Shown here one piece after another: positions 24,384 to 32,110 of a DNA stretch of 46,444 bases. The stretch covers positions 1 through 46,444 of the forward strand of contig JAKURJ010000002.1 of NCBI GenBank assembly GCA_022452125.1. Reading direction: 5' to 3'. Position numbers and translations under genes: made by a program. Below the pieces are notes generated by a model. The model worked only from the letters and a program-made list of their open reading frames with translations, was not told the DNA's origin and searched no databases. The DNA is from Candidatus Poseidoniaceae archaeon (GTDB lineage Archaea; Thermoplasmatota; Poseidoniia; Poseidoniales; Poseidoniaceae). Position 1 is the stretch's first letter. Every line of letters begins with the position of its first letter.

Positions 24384-25061
24384 ATGCAGGCATGGTCGAG
24401 TGGTGAAAGACTACACCTCGGAGCAGAAGCCGAGGTCATTTCAGGAACATGGCACGGAAGGTCTGCAATCCTAAAAAAACGCAGACCTAGAGGCTGGCGG
24501 CACCCAGATTTGGATGCAAGTTTAACCAAAAAGAGGATGACTAACGAAATCAAATTGACAATTTGGTTAGCTAGTCGAGGTGCACCAGTGCCAGCAATTT
24601 GGGACGTTGATATCGAAGAAGCCAGCATCATCATGGAAAGAATCGAAGGAAGACCGCTCATCGAGGTACTCCATTCAAATGAACATGATGAAGAGTTACT
24701 GATTACTGTTGGAAAATCAATTCGTGAATTGCACCGAAATGCAGTCAATCATGGAGATTTATCCACCAACAATATACTAATCAACAGCAAAAGAGATGCT
24801 GTACTAATCGATTTGGGATTAGCAACTCGTGAATACGACTTGGAAGGTTTTGGAATCGACCTGCACGTTTTGCATGAAATCCTAAGAGCAAGTCATCCTA
24901 ATGTAAAGGGCGCCATGGATTTAGTTCTCAAAGGATATCTTGCCTTAGATGAAGAACTGGGTGTGCCAGAAGCCGCTCCTGGGGGAATGCCTCCAAGTGC
25001 TGTAGAAGTAGTCAAGAGGCTAGAACAAATCATGAAGCGTGTTCGATACCATGGCGGCTAG
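24384..25061 (+). CDS. Bud32/PRPK kinase-like ATPase of the KEOPS complex
   Basis: A 225-residue atypical small kinase. It has the Bud32 hallmarks AILKKRRPRGWRHPDLD near the N-terminus, the catalytic loop HGDLSTNNIL, and a DLGLA motif in place of DFG. Bud32 works with Kae1, Pcc1 and Cgi121 in making t6A at position 37 of ANN-reading tRNAs. Here it is a separate gene, whereas some archaea fuse it to Kae1; no Kae1 is seen in the window. It is divergent from nadA and converges on the PAP2 gene with a 32-base overlap. Confidence 0.88.
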   Translation: MQAWSSGERLHLGAEAEVISGTWHGRSAILKKRRPRGWRHPDLDASLTKKRMTNEIKLTIWLASRGAPVPAIWDVDIEEASIIMERIEGRPLIEVLHSNEHDEELLITVGKSIRELHRNAVNHGDLSTNNILINSKRDAVLIDLGLATREYDLEGFGIDLHVLHEILRASHPNVKGAMDLVLKGYLALDEELGVPEAAPGGMPPSAVEVVKRLEQIMKRVRYHGG

Positions 25062-27114
25062 ATTCATTCGCCTCTCTCTGCTTTTGCATGATGTAAATGA
25101 AGGCTAATGCGATCACCAAAATTACTCCGAATTTCAAAATGTTCGAAGAGTATGGTTGTAGTGTCGGTTCTTTGGCCTGAACCTCGACGCTAATTGCACC
25201 GTCATCATTCATTTGCTGATACACATAATAGTCTTCCAAGACCACAGGGGCCCACTGGTCTAAGTTATCCGCAGTCAGCGGTTTTGTTAGATTGGTTGTG
25301 AAATCATGAATGTAAATCTCTCTGTCTGTATATTTGTCAGAAGCATTTACGGGGTCGATTTCTGTATACGCTGAGAACATCAGAACTCCATAATTGACAT
25401 GCGGGTCATAGGCTGCGAACTTGTGGTCGGAAATCAACTGACTTTCTCCCGTTATCGTGTCCAGTAGAACCAATCTTGTTGTTGCGTTAACATCGATTGT
25501 AGCTGCCAACTTGTTATCTGAGAATGAAATATCAGTTATTGTTGCATTTTCTAAATCTACATTCAATCCTCGAGTAAGAAGTATCTCATCTTCTCCTGGG
25601 TCTGCTGTTGCATTCACATTAATTGAAATCAACCCTTTTCCATCCACAATTCCTAATTGAACAGTATCTGGATCGCTAGCGAAAACTAGTGCGATTTGTC
25701 CATTCGAGGATTCTAATAGAATGATTGAATCTCCTTGGCTAGGAGTGGGGCCTAGTTTTTCTTGACCGTCAAATGACCAGTAGGTTACCTGGCCATCCTC
25801 TAGTAAAGCGAAACAATCGTCTGAAACGATTGTTAGGTCTGTGGGTGATTGGACATCCATGGTAGTCTTTGCTTCAGATGGCTTGCTTAAATCGACGACC
25901 ATCGCTGTAGTTTGATTGGCCATGACCAAAATATCACCACGTACATCATAAGTAGAGTTTTCATCCATTTCTGGTTGATTGACCTCAATGTCTGAATCCA
26001 AGTCAGACAAATCGTGAACTACTAATTCAACTGAATCCCCTTTATCGTCGAGTGTGATCAACCAACCATCGGCTGCCTCTACGCCAACAGGCGCGTCAAC
26101 ACCGCCTGCTGGAATGGATTGATGAGTTAAGTCCCAAGTGACAATTCCAGCAATAACAATCATGACTACTGCAAGCACTACTCCGGTTTCTTTACTGGTA
26201 GGTTTTGCAAACTTCTCCACTTGCTTTTTCGTGGATGATTTCACTACATTGAGAGCCCTTTTTGGATTTGTCAAGAGTGTAACTAATCGGGCATTTATTG
26301 TTCTCTCGTCAAAGATTTTCCAGAACGGGTCTGCGAGTTTGTGAGCAATATTTACTGCAACAGCGGCAACAATCATGCCTCCGATTATATCCATGAACCA
26401 ATGAATACCCAAGTAAAGAATGCAGAAAGCTGTCATCAATACGAAGGCGAAAATAATTCTGCGATAATTTGTCCATCGTCCATCTGTATCGAACCTCAGT
26501 AAACACAGCCAAACCGCAAATGGGAAGGCAATATGCAAACTTGGCATACCGTTTGTCAATGGGTCAATGCGATGAAACCAATCATTGATTTCAGGGGTGT
26601 GATTGTAAGCTAATGTCTCCATTCCAGGAATATAATTTCCAGTAACGTGTACATTGAAAAATAAATAAAATGGAATCGCTAAAATGTAGACCCAGAAAAT
26701 TGCAAGGCTGATTCTATCGGCCATGTATCTGTCATCGAAGTATGCGAAGTAAAATATTGACACATAGCATATTACCATGAATCCTACAACATAGAAATGC
26801 GTCATAAACGCAGTAAGCCAATCTGCTCTAAATGTCTCTTGTACCCACAAAACCATGTCTGCTTCAATAGCGTAAATCCATGGAGTCATGTTTAGCATTC
26901 CATCGGTATTTGCCATCAGGATTCTATCAACTTCGTCTAGGAAATCCTTAGCGTTGTAAATGACAAGTACGATTGCAATATGCAACCAATATCTTCGAAG
27001 AAAATCGATGAAACCGTCTGAAGTTACTTTAGCCCAAGGGGGCTTAATCAGCGGCATTAGCAATACACCAATCGCCAATGCGGAAATCAACCAAGTAAGA
27101 TATACACCATCCAT
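25030..27114 (-). CDS. PAP2-family phosphatase fused to an extracytoplasmic propeller-like domain
   Basis: A 694-residue protein in two parts. Residues 1-270 hold about six membrane helices with the PAP2 signatures GMPSLHIAFPF and YLGIHWFMDIIGG, typical of lipid phosphatases and inositol-phosphoceramide-synthase-like enzymes. After a basic cytoplasmic linker and a helix near 312-332 comes a domain of about 310 residues with repeated strand patterns (GWLITLDDKGDSVELVVHDL, DDCFALLEDGQVTYWSFDGQ), probably a beta-propeller outside the cell. A final helix lies near 658-678. GGAGGT precedes the ATG. The fusion suggests a lipid phosphatase or transferase with a sensing or binding ectodomain. Confidence 0.8.
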   Translation of the reverse strand: MDGVYLTWLISALAIGVLLMPLIKPPWAKVTSDGFIDFLRRYWLHIAIVLVIYNAKDFLDEVDRILMANTDGMLNMTPWIYAIEADMVLWVQETFRADWLTAFMTHFYVVGFMVICYVSIFYFAYFDDRYMADRISLAIFWVYILAIPFYLFFNVHVTGNYIPGMETLAYNHTPEINDWFHRIDPLTNGMPSLHIAFPFAVWLCLLRFDTDGRWTNYRRIIFAFVLMTAFCILYLGIHWFMDIIGGMIVAAVAVNIAHKLADPFWKIFDERTINARLVTLLTNPKRALNVVKSSTKKQVEKFAKPTSKETGVVLAVVMIVIAGIVTWDLTHQSIPAGGVDAPVGVEAADGWLITLDDKGDSVELVVHDLSDLDSDIEVNQPEMDENSTYDVRGDILVMANQTTAMVVDLSKPSEAKTTMDVQSPTDLTIVSDDCFALLEDGQVTYWSFDGQEKLGPTPSQGDSIILLESSNGQIALVFASDPDTVQLGIVDGKGLISINVNATADPGEDEILLTRGLNVDLENATITDISFSDNKLAATIDVNATTRLVLLDTITGESQLISDHKFAAYDPHVNYGVLMFSAYTEIDPVNASDKYTDREIYIHDFTTNLTKPLTADNLDQWAPVVLEDYYVYQQMNDDGAISVEVQAKEPTLQPYSSNILKFGVILVIALAFIYIMQKQREANESSRHGIEHAS

Positions 27115-27175
27115 TGGAATGACCTCCTAGTTTTGGCGTGTCATAAAGGCATACAAGTGCGTTACTACGACAAAT

Positions 27176-27192
27176 ACGCTCTATGAGAGCGT
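27176..27192 (-). terminator. Hairpin just after the DUF971 gene
   Basis: Seven-base arms ACGCTCT and AGAGCGT surround a three-base loop, one base beyond the DUF971 stop codon on the minus strand. A short ATTTG follows rather than a long T-run. Candidate transcription end or processing site for the Mrp-DUF971 operon. Confidence 0.45.
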
Positions 27193-27193
27193 T

Positions 27194-27541
27194 TCACCAT
27201 GCTCCGTGTACGTACGCTTTGCCGTTATCTGGATCTTGTTTTTCACCCAAGCGCCAGATTCTCTCGAACCGATGAATGCCAGAGGAGCAGCCATTTGTCC
27301 ATTCAAATGCTAGTGCATAATTGCCAACAGGCCTCACTGTTGGCTTTTCTTTAGGTAGGCTTTCCACGGTTCTTCTCAGTACCTTGGATGAATTTTCATC
27401 GTTTCTTTGGGGCGCACACTTTGCACAAGGACAAGCATGTCTCAAATCGTCGTATGTGATTTGATGCTCAGTACCATCAGACCAAGTTAGATGCATATCG
27501 ACATCTCTACGCTCAAGACGCTTCAATTCTGGAATGTCCAT
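27194..27541 (-). CDS. DUF971 domain protein
   Basis: A 115-residue single-domain protein of the DUF971 (gamma-butyrobetaine-hydroxylase N-terminal-like) family. DMHLTWSDGTEHQITYDDLRHACPCAKCAP shows the strand pattern and the metal-binding CxCxxC region, and NYALAFEWTNGCSSGIHRFERIW is the conserved C-terminal part. DUF971 genes are often found next to Mrp/ApbC iron-sulfur carrier genes, as here, and a role in iron-sulfur assembly has been proposed. The ATG at 27541 keeps it clear of the upstream Mrp gene. Confidence 0.82.
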   Translation of the reverse strand: MDIPELKRLERRDVDMHLTWSDGTEHQITYDDLRHACPCAKCAPQRNDENSSKVLRRTVESLPKEKPTVRPVGNYALAFEWTNGCSSGIHRFERIWRLGEKQDPDNGKAYVHGAW

Positions 27542-27551
27542 CAATAACACC

Positions 27552-28556
27552 TCAAATGATTTCCAATCCGCTATCGGTTGAACCGGATTCAACCTTGGAT
27601 TGTATTTGAGCAACGACTTCAGCGAACGCTAGTGATGCTGGACCATCTGGCTCGGAGACTATTCGGTGGACTCCATCATCTCCTCCACGCACAAAGCCTG
27701 GGTCGAAAGGAAGTTTCCCGAGGAATGGAACACCAAATTCTTCAGCAGTTTTCTCGCCGCCTCCGGACTTGAAGATGTCCAAGGTACCAGCCCAGTGGCC
27801 TTCGTCGTCAGCTGTAACACGCACCGTCTTTCCTCCTGGTGCGGCAAGTTCGATTTCGGTTCCTGAAGGCGCTTTGCCTCTTACAGTGTAACCGCTCATG
27901 TTCTCGATTACTCCGATAACATCGACCTTGAGCGAGTTTGCGAAGGTTATTGATTTGCGAGAATCAAGAAGTGCAACATCTTGCGGAGTTGTTACAATGA
28001 CCATTCCATCAATATCAGGAAGATTTTGTGCCACGGTCAACGGCTCATCAGAGGTGCCTGGCGGGAAGTCGATAATGAGGTAGTCCAATTCTCCCCAATC
28101 TACGTCGCCAATGAATTGCTGAATTGCACCTAACTTGATTGGGCCACTCCAAACAACAGGAGTGTCTTCATCTTCAAACAGGCAAGCCAACGAAATCACT
28201 TTGACACCAAGGTGGCCTTGTGCAGGGTGAATTCTGCCTCTTTCTACATTCAATCTGCGGCCGCTAAGTCCCATCATCTTCGGAACGTTAGGCCCGGTGA
28301 TATCGATGTCAAGAAGACCAACTTTCAGGCCTTGTTGAGCTAGTGAAAGCGCTAATCCTGTTGCAACGGTGGACTTTCCTACGCCACCTTTACCGGACAG
28401 TACCATGATTTTGTGCTTAATCGCCTTACCCATTTCTGAAATCGCCATCTTGCGTTTCATCTGGTTGTATGCTGCTTCCATCTTCTTTTGTTCTTCAGGA
28501 GAAGGTCCAGCGGGTGCATCGCCGGGTTGGTTTACCTTAACGGGTGAATCAGCCAT
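27552..28556 (-). CDS. Mrp/ApbC/NBP35-type P-loop ATPase lacking the CxxC motif
   Basis: A 334-residue MinD-superfamily ATPase that normally carries and delivers Fe-S clusters. The deviant Walker A is LSGKGGVGKST (about 53-63), with DIDITGPNVPKMMG, LDYLIIDFPPGTSDE and VTTPQDVALLDSRK following. Family members then have ENMS..CPxC before SGGGEKTAEEFGVPFLG. Here ENMSGY is followed by about 40 residues with no cysteine (TVRGKAPSGTEIELAAPGG), so the bridging CxxC is missing; the whole protein has one cysteine (SLACLFED). No N-terminal DUF59 domain. Its start overlaps the stop of the upstream membrane-protein gene by eight bases. Confidence 0.88.
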   Translation of the reverse strand: MADSPVKVNQPGDAPAGPSPEEQKKMEAAYNQMKRKMAISEMGKAIKHKIMVLSGKGGVGKSTVATGLALSLAQQGLKVGLLDIDITGPNVPKMMGLSGRRLNVERGRIHPAQGHLGVKVISLACLFEDEDTPVVWSGPIKLGAIQQFIGDVDWGELDYLIIDFPPGTSDEPLTVAQNLPDIDGMVIVTTPQDVALLDSRKSITFANSLKVDVIGVIENMSGYTVRGKAPSGTEIELAAPGGKTVRVTADDEGHWAGTLDIFKSGGGEKTAEEFGVPFLGKLPFDPGFVRGGDDGVHRIVSEPDGPASLAFAEVVAQIQSKVESGSTDSGLEII

Positions 28557-28887
28557 CGTGTTGATGCGCGGGGCTGTTGTACTTCAACCCTTTTTCAGTA
28601 CCATATTGAAATAAAATTGCTCCAATTACCCACGCAATAATCATCCAATCTAGAGTCATTCCTGCGTATGCCCAGCCTAAACCAGCACTCAAAGCAATAA
28701 CTGGATAACGTGCATGGCGAGCATCTCCCTTGAGTAAATGTAGAACTAAACCAGCGAACATTGTCTGGATTGTAATGATGCTCGCAATTATTCTGAAAAG
28801 CAAATCTAAATCGTTTGCTGCAGCGATAATGTGAGAGATAAATAGCGTCACGAAAGTGACGGTGTAGACCAATATTGGCTTCCACAT
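28549..28887 (-). CDS. Small four-helix membrane protein
   Basis: A 112-residue hydrophobic protein with about four membrane helices (5-23, 29-50, 60-78, 80-97) and a short polar tail. No family recognised. It overlaps the Mrp gene by eight bases and is probably the first gene of the Mrp-DUF971 operon. It is divergent from the arsenate reductase gene. Confidence 0.6.
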   Translation of the reverse strand: MWKPILVYTVTFVTLFISHIIAAANDLDLLFRIIASIITIQTMFAGLVLHLLKGDARHARYPVIALSAGLGWAYAGMTLDWMIIAWVIGAILFQYGTEKGLKYNSPAHQHDG

Positions 28888-28940
28888 CTATTGAGGCTAT
28901 GTGCCATTGGTTCATATGCCTCTTCTATACAGACCTCATC

Positions 28941-29300
28941 ATGCGCCTACTATTCGTGTGTGTTGGAAACTCCTGTCGCTCTCAAATGGCTGAAGGCATT
29001 GCTAGAAGCCTAGGGCATGATGCTGCTAGCGCTGGAACTCATCCGGCTTCAAATGTCAGTGCAAACGCATTGAGAGTCCTAGAATCAAAGGGAATTAGCA
29101 CTGAAGATTTGTATCCAAAACTAGTTGATGATATTGACTGGGAATCCTATGACATGGTTATCTCGATGGGTTGTGGAGTAAGTTGTCCCATGATACGAAT
29201 CGATGCAGACTGGGAACTCGAGGACCCCGTTGGCCAATCGCTCGAAGTATTCGAGGCGTGCGCTGAAACCATCGAAGCAAACATCAAAAGTTTGGATTAA
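28941..29300 (+). CDS. arsC: Arsenate reductase / low-molecular-weight phosphatase family
   Basis: A 119-residue protein of the LMW-PTP fold. The P-loop CVGNSCRSQMAEG (C7-x4-C12-R13) has the NSCRSQMAEG wording of thioredoxin-coupled arsenate reductases. Two further cysteines in GCGVSCPM (C78, C82) could form the disulfide relay, and EDPVG supplies the general acid aspartate. It reduces arsenate to arsenite. The ATG at 28941 starts the first strand. No arsenite pump or ArsR is adjacent. A protein tyrosine phosphatase role is less likely because of the extra cysteines. Confidence 0.82.
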   Translation: MRLLFVCVGNSCRSQMAEGIARSLGHDAASAGTHPASNVSANALRVLESKGISTEDLYPKLVDDIDWESYDMVISMGCGVSCPMIRIDADWELEDPVGQSLEVFEACAETIEANIKSLD

Positions 29301-29747
29301 TTATTCTCCAAGGCTTAGAAGTTCTGCACCTTGTGGAACTTGGTCTCCTTCTTTGAAGTGAATGGCTTCTACTTTGCCGTCACTTGAAGCGACAATCTTG
29401 TGTTCCATTTTCATGGCTTCCATGACCATCAAAACATCTCCTGATTTTACACTTTGACCTTCGCTAACATGCACTTCAAGGATCTTACCAGGCATTGGCG
29501 CACTTAGGCCCCCCTCATCATCTGATGATGCAGCTCCCGGTTCGATTACTTGGAATTGCATTGTGTGGCCATTGACATGAACCCACCATACATCTCCAAC
29601 TTTGGTCGCTACTGCCTTGTGCTTTCTACCATCGATTTCCAGCCACAATTCCTCTCCAGTGTGGACTGTCATTCCTTCATGAGTGAAGGCAGAGCCGCTG
29701 CGCTTAGCATCTATTTCGATGCGACCCTCTGAGGTTTTGAATTCCAT
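29301..29747 (-). CDS. Biotin carboxyl carrier protein of an acyl-CoA carboxylase
   Basis: A 148-residue protein whose last 70 residues form a biotinyl domain with the attachment motif EAMKMEH (lysine near 113), preceded by APMPGKILEVHVSEGQSVKSG. The first 70 residues are a strand-rich domain resembling the BT domain that links biotin carriers to their carboxyltransferase. The ATG at 29747 overlaps the biotin carboxylase stop as TGATG. In bacteria this piece is usually fused to the biotin carboxylase of methylcrotonyl-CoA carboxylase; here it is separate. Confidence 0.92.
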   Translation of the reverse strand: MEFKTSEGRIEIDAKRSGSAFTHEGMTVHTGEELWLEIDGRKHKAVATKVGDVWWVHVNGHTMQFQVIEPGAASSDDEGGLSAPMPGKILEVHVSEGQSVKSGDVLMVMEAMKMEHKIVASSDGKVEAIHFKEGDQVPQGAELLSLGE

Positions 29748-31234
29748 CAAGGGAACCTCCTGTTGATTGTTGAAAACGGAGACGGCATTTCTGAACTTGC
29801 CCCAGAAGAAGTCAGTACACGCCCGTGATTTGTCGATTCACATGCAGCCGCGATTAGCAATCCTGCATTGCTCATTTGCTCACTGATTTCGGGATTCCAG
29901 CCATCAGGCCATAATCTGTCAATCATGTCGGTCGTGGTCCACCCGTCAACCACATCTTGATTGGTACACAATTCTCGCAAGAATCTGACGTTGGTAGTAC
30001 AACCGAGGACAACAAACTCATCCAGTGCACGCCCCATTCGCTGCAATGCCTCTTCTCTTGAAGGAGCCCACACGATCAATTTAGCAAGCATCGGGTCATA
30101 ATCAGGCGTTACTGCATCGCCCTCACGCACCCCTGTATCTAAGCGAACTCCGGGCCCTGTTGGGGCAATGAATTTCTTCAATTCTCCAATTGCTGGAAGG
30201 AAATTGTTTGATGGGTCTTCAGCATATAGTCTAACTTCGATAGCATGACCTCGCATGTTTAGAGGGCCGCAACTCATCGGTTCGCCGCCAGCAATTCTGA
30301 GTTGTTCACGTACCAAATCAACCCCTGTAACCATTTCAGTCACTGGATGCTCAACTTGTATTCTGGTATTCATTTCCAAGAAGAAAAACTCACCATCAGG
30401 AGTTACTAGGAATTCGACTGTGCCTGCTCCTTCGTATAACACAGCACGGGCTGCAGCACAAGCTGCTTCACCCATCGCTTCACGCAATTCAGCATTTAGT
30501 GCAACGCTTGGGGATTCCTCGAATACCTTCTGATGTCTTCTTTGAACGCTGCATTCTCTTTCGCCGAGGTGTATGGTTTTGCCATACTTGTCAGCTAAAA
30601 CTTGAATCTCAATGTGACGGCTGCCGGTAAGCAACCTCTCGACGTATATTCTATCATCGCCAAATGCATTGAGAGCTTCTCTCATTGCAGCTCTTGCTTC
30701 GCTTTCTAGGTCTTCTTGCCTATGAACGGCGCGCATACCTTTACCACCACCACCAGCGGTTGCTTTCAGTAGCAACGGATAGCCGACTGAAGGTGCAATC
30801 TGCAATACTTCGTCGAGACCGCCAGTTACTTCCTCACCTGGAATAACGGGCACTCCGGCCTCCTTCATAGTAATGCGAGCAGTCATTTTGTCTCCCATTT
30901 TGGTTATCGCATCAGGAGAAGGGCCAACCCAAATTAGGCCTGAATCCATTACCGCTTGAGCGAAATCCGCACGCTCAGACAAAAACCCGAATCCTGGATG
31001 AATTGAATCGCAGCCTGTGTCGATTGCAATTTGCAGAATCTGTTCTTGATTGAGATAGGTCTCAGCAAGGCCTTCTCCTTCGAGTTGTACTGAGAGGTCG
31101 GCTAATTCGGTGAATAGAGTACCTGCATCGTTTGAAGCATAGATGGCAACCCCTTCTATACCTGCTTCACGGCATGCACGTAGGATACGGCATGCTATCT
31201 CACCGCGATTTGCGACGAGAGTGCGCTTTAGCAT
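29747..31234 (-). CDS. Biotin carboxylase subunit (methylcrotonyl/acyl-CoA carboxylase)
   Basis: A 495-residue ATP-grasp enzyme carboxylating biotin with bicarbonate. It begins LKRTLVANRGEIACRILRAC, has the glycine-rich loop KATAGGGGKGMRAV, the CSVQRRHQKVFEESPS segment, FLEMNTRIQVEHPVTEMVTG, and RLYAEDPSNNFLPAIG. Length fits biotin carboxylase without the biotin domain. The ATG at 31234 is used; an upstream in-frame start would run into the hydratase gene, which ends four bases away. Together with the genes at 32111-33721 and 29301-29747 it completes the carboxylase. Confidence 0.94.
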   Translation of the reverse strand: MLKRTLVANRGEIACRILRACREAGIEGVAIYASNDAGTLFTELADLSVQLEGEGLAETYLNQEQILQIAIDTGCDSIHPGFGFLSERADFAQAVMDSGLIWVGPSPDAITKMGDKMTARITMKEAGVPVIPGEEVTGGLDEVLQIAPSVGYPLLLKATAGGGGKGMRAVHRQEDLESEARAAMREALNAFGDDRIYVERLLTGSRHIEIQVLADKYGKTIHLGERECSVQRRHQKVFEESPSVALNAELREAMGEAACAAARAVLYEGAGTVEFLVTPDGEFFFLEMNTRIQVEHPVTEMVTGVDLVREQLRIAGGEPMSCGPLNMRGHAIEVRLYAEDPSNNFLPAIGELKKFIAPTGPGVRLDTGVREGDAVTPDYDPMLAKLIVWAPSREEALQRMGRALDEFVVLGCTTNVRFLRELCTNQDVVDGWTTTDMIDRLWPDGWNPEISEQMSNAGLLIAAACESTNHGRVLTSSGASSEMPSPFSTINRRFP

Positions 31235-31238
31235 CGAA

Positions 31239-32075
31239 TCACTCCTCAGATTTCCAGTTAGCACTTCGCTTTTCCAAGAACGAGGTCAAGCCTTCTTGTC
31301 CTTCTTCGCTACCACGCATTCTGCTAGTAAAGTCGAGTGTCCACAAGCGGAGTGATTCATCATCGCCGCTCCATCTATCGAATCCAAGTGTCAATTCCTT
31401 CGCTGCAGTAACTGCGCAAGGACCAGTGGAAAGAACTTCGGAAATGACTGCAGACTCGTCTAATGAATCATCTATGCTGTCAATCATTCCGATTCGAAGT
31501 GCTTCGGTTGTATCCATTCTGCCAGCTAGCATTGCATGGCGGCGGAAATTAGCACTACCCATTCTTCGGTAGACATATGGTCCGATTACAGCAGGGAGTA
31601 TACCCAACTTTCCTTCTGATAATGCGATCTTAACCCTCGAATCACAGATTACGTGGTCTAAGCATGCAATCAATCCTGCACCGCCCCCTAAGGCAACTCC
31701 CTGAATCTTACCGACTGTGAAGCATGGATGAGACCAAAGGCCATTGAACAGGGAATCAAGTCTCTCAGAATCTCTTCTATTCTCTTCAGGTGTATTTGCA
31801 CCAGCATCTCGCATCATGTTGATGTCTGCTCCAGCGCAGAAGTGCTTGCCTTCTCCAGACAAGACGAGGACTCTGAAGTAAGGCTTACCATCTTCAGAGG
31901 TGAGTTTTCCAGTTACTCCAACAGAGTTCTCTGCTGTCCAGGAAAACACCTCGATTAGCTCTGAAATCATTTGAACATTCAATGCGTTATACTTGTCTGG
32001 TCGAGCCAATGTAACCCTTGCTATGCAGCCATCGGTTTCCAATTGGATAAGTGAAGTTGTAGGTTGATTATTCAT
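31239..32075 (-). CDS. Methylglutaconyl-CoA hydratase-like crotonase
   Basis: A 278-residue crotonase family enzyme. HFCAGADINMMRD and GVALGGGAGLIACLDHV form the oxyanion hole, and ALSEGKLGILPAVIGPYVYRRMG closely resembles methylglutaconyl-CoA hydratases, including the catalytic Glu154. It lies between the carboxyltransferase and biotin carboxylase genes, the same grouping as liuB-liuC-liuD in bacterial leucine catabolism. It would hydrate 3-methylglutaconyl-CoA, the carboxylase product, to HMG-CoA. Confidence 0.86.
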   Translation of the reverse strand: MNNQPTTSLIQLETDGCIARVTLARPDKYNALNVQMISELIEVFSWTAENSVGVTGKLTSEDGKPYFRVLVLSGEGKHFCAGADINMMRDAGANTPEENRRDSERLDSLFNGLWSHPCFTVGKIQGVALGGGAGLIACLDHVICDSRVKIALSEGKLGILPAVIGPYVYRRMGSANFRRHAMLAGRMDTTEALRIGMIDSIDDSLDESAVISEVLSTGPCAVTAAKELTLGFDRWSGDDESLRLWTLDFTSRMRGSEEGQEGLTSFLEKRSANWKSEE

Positions 32076-32110
32076 GTTTAATTCTCCAATTGCAAAAATT
32101 AATTTTTCAA

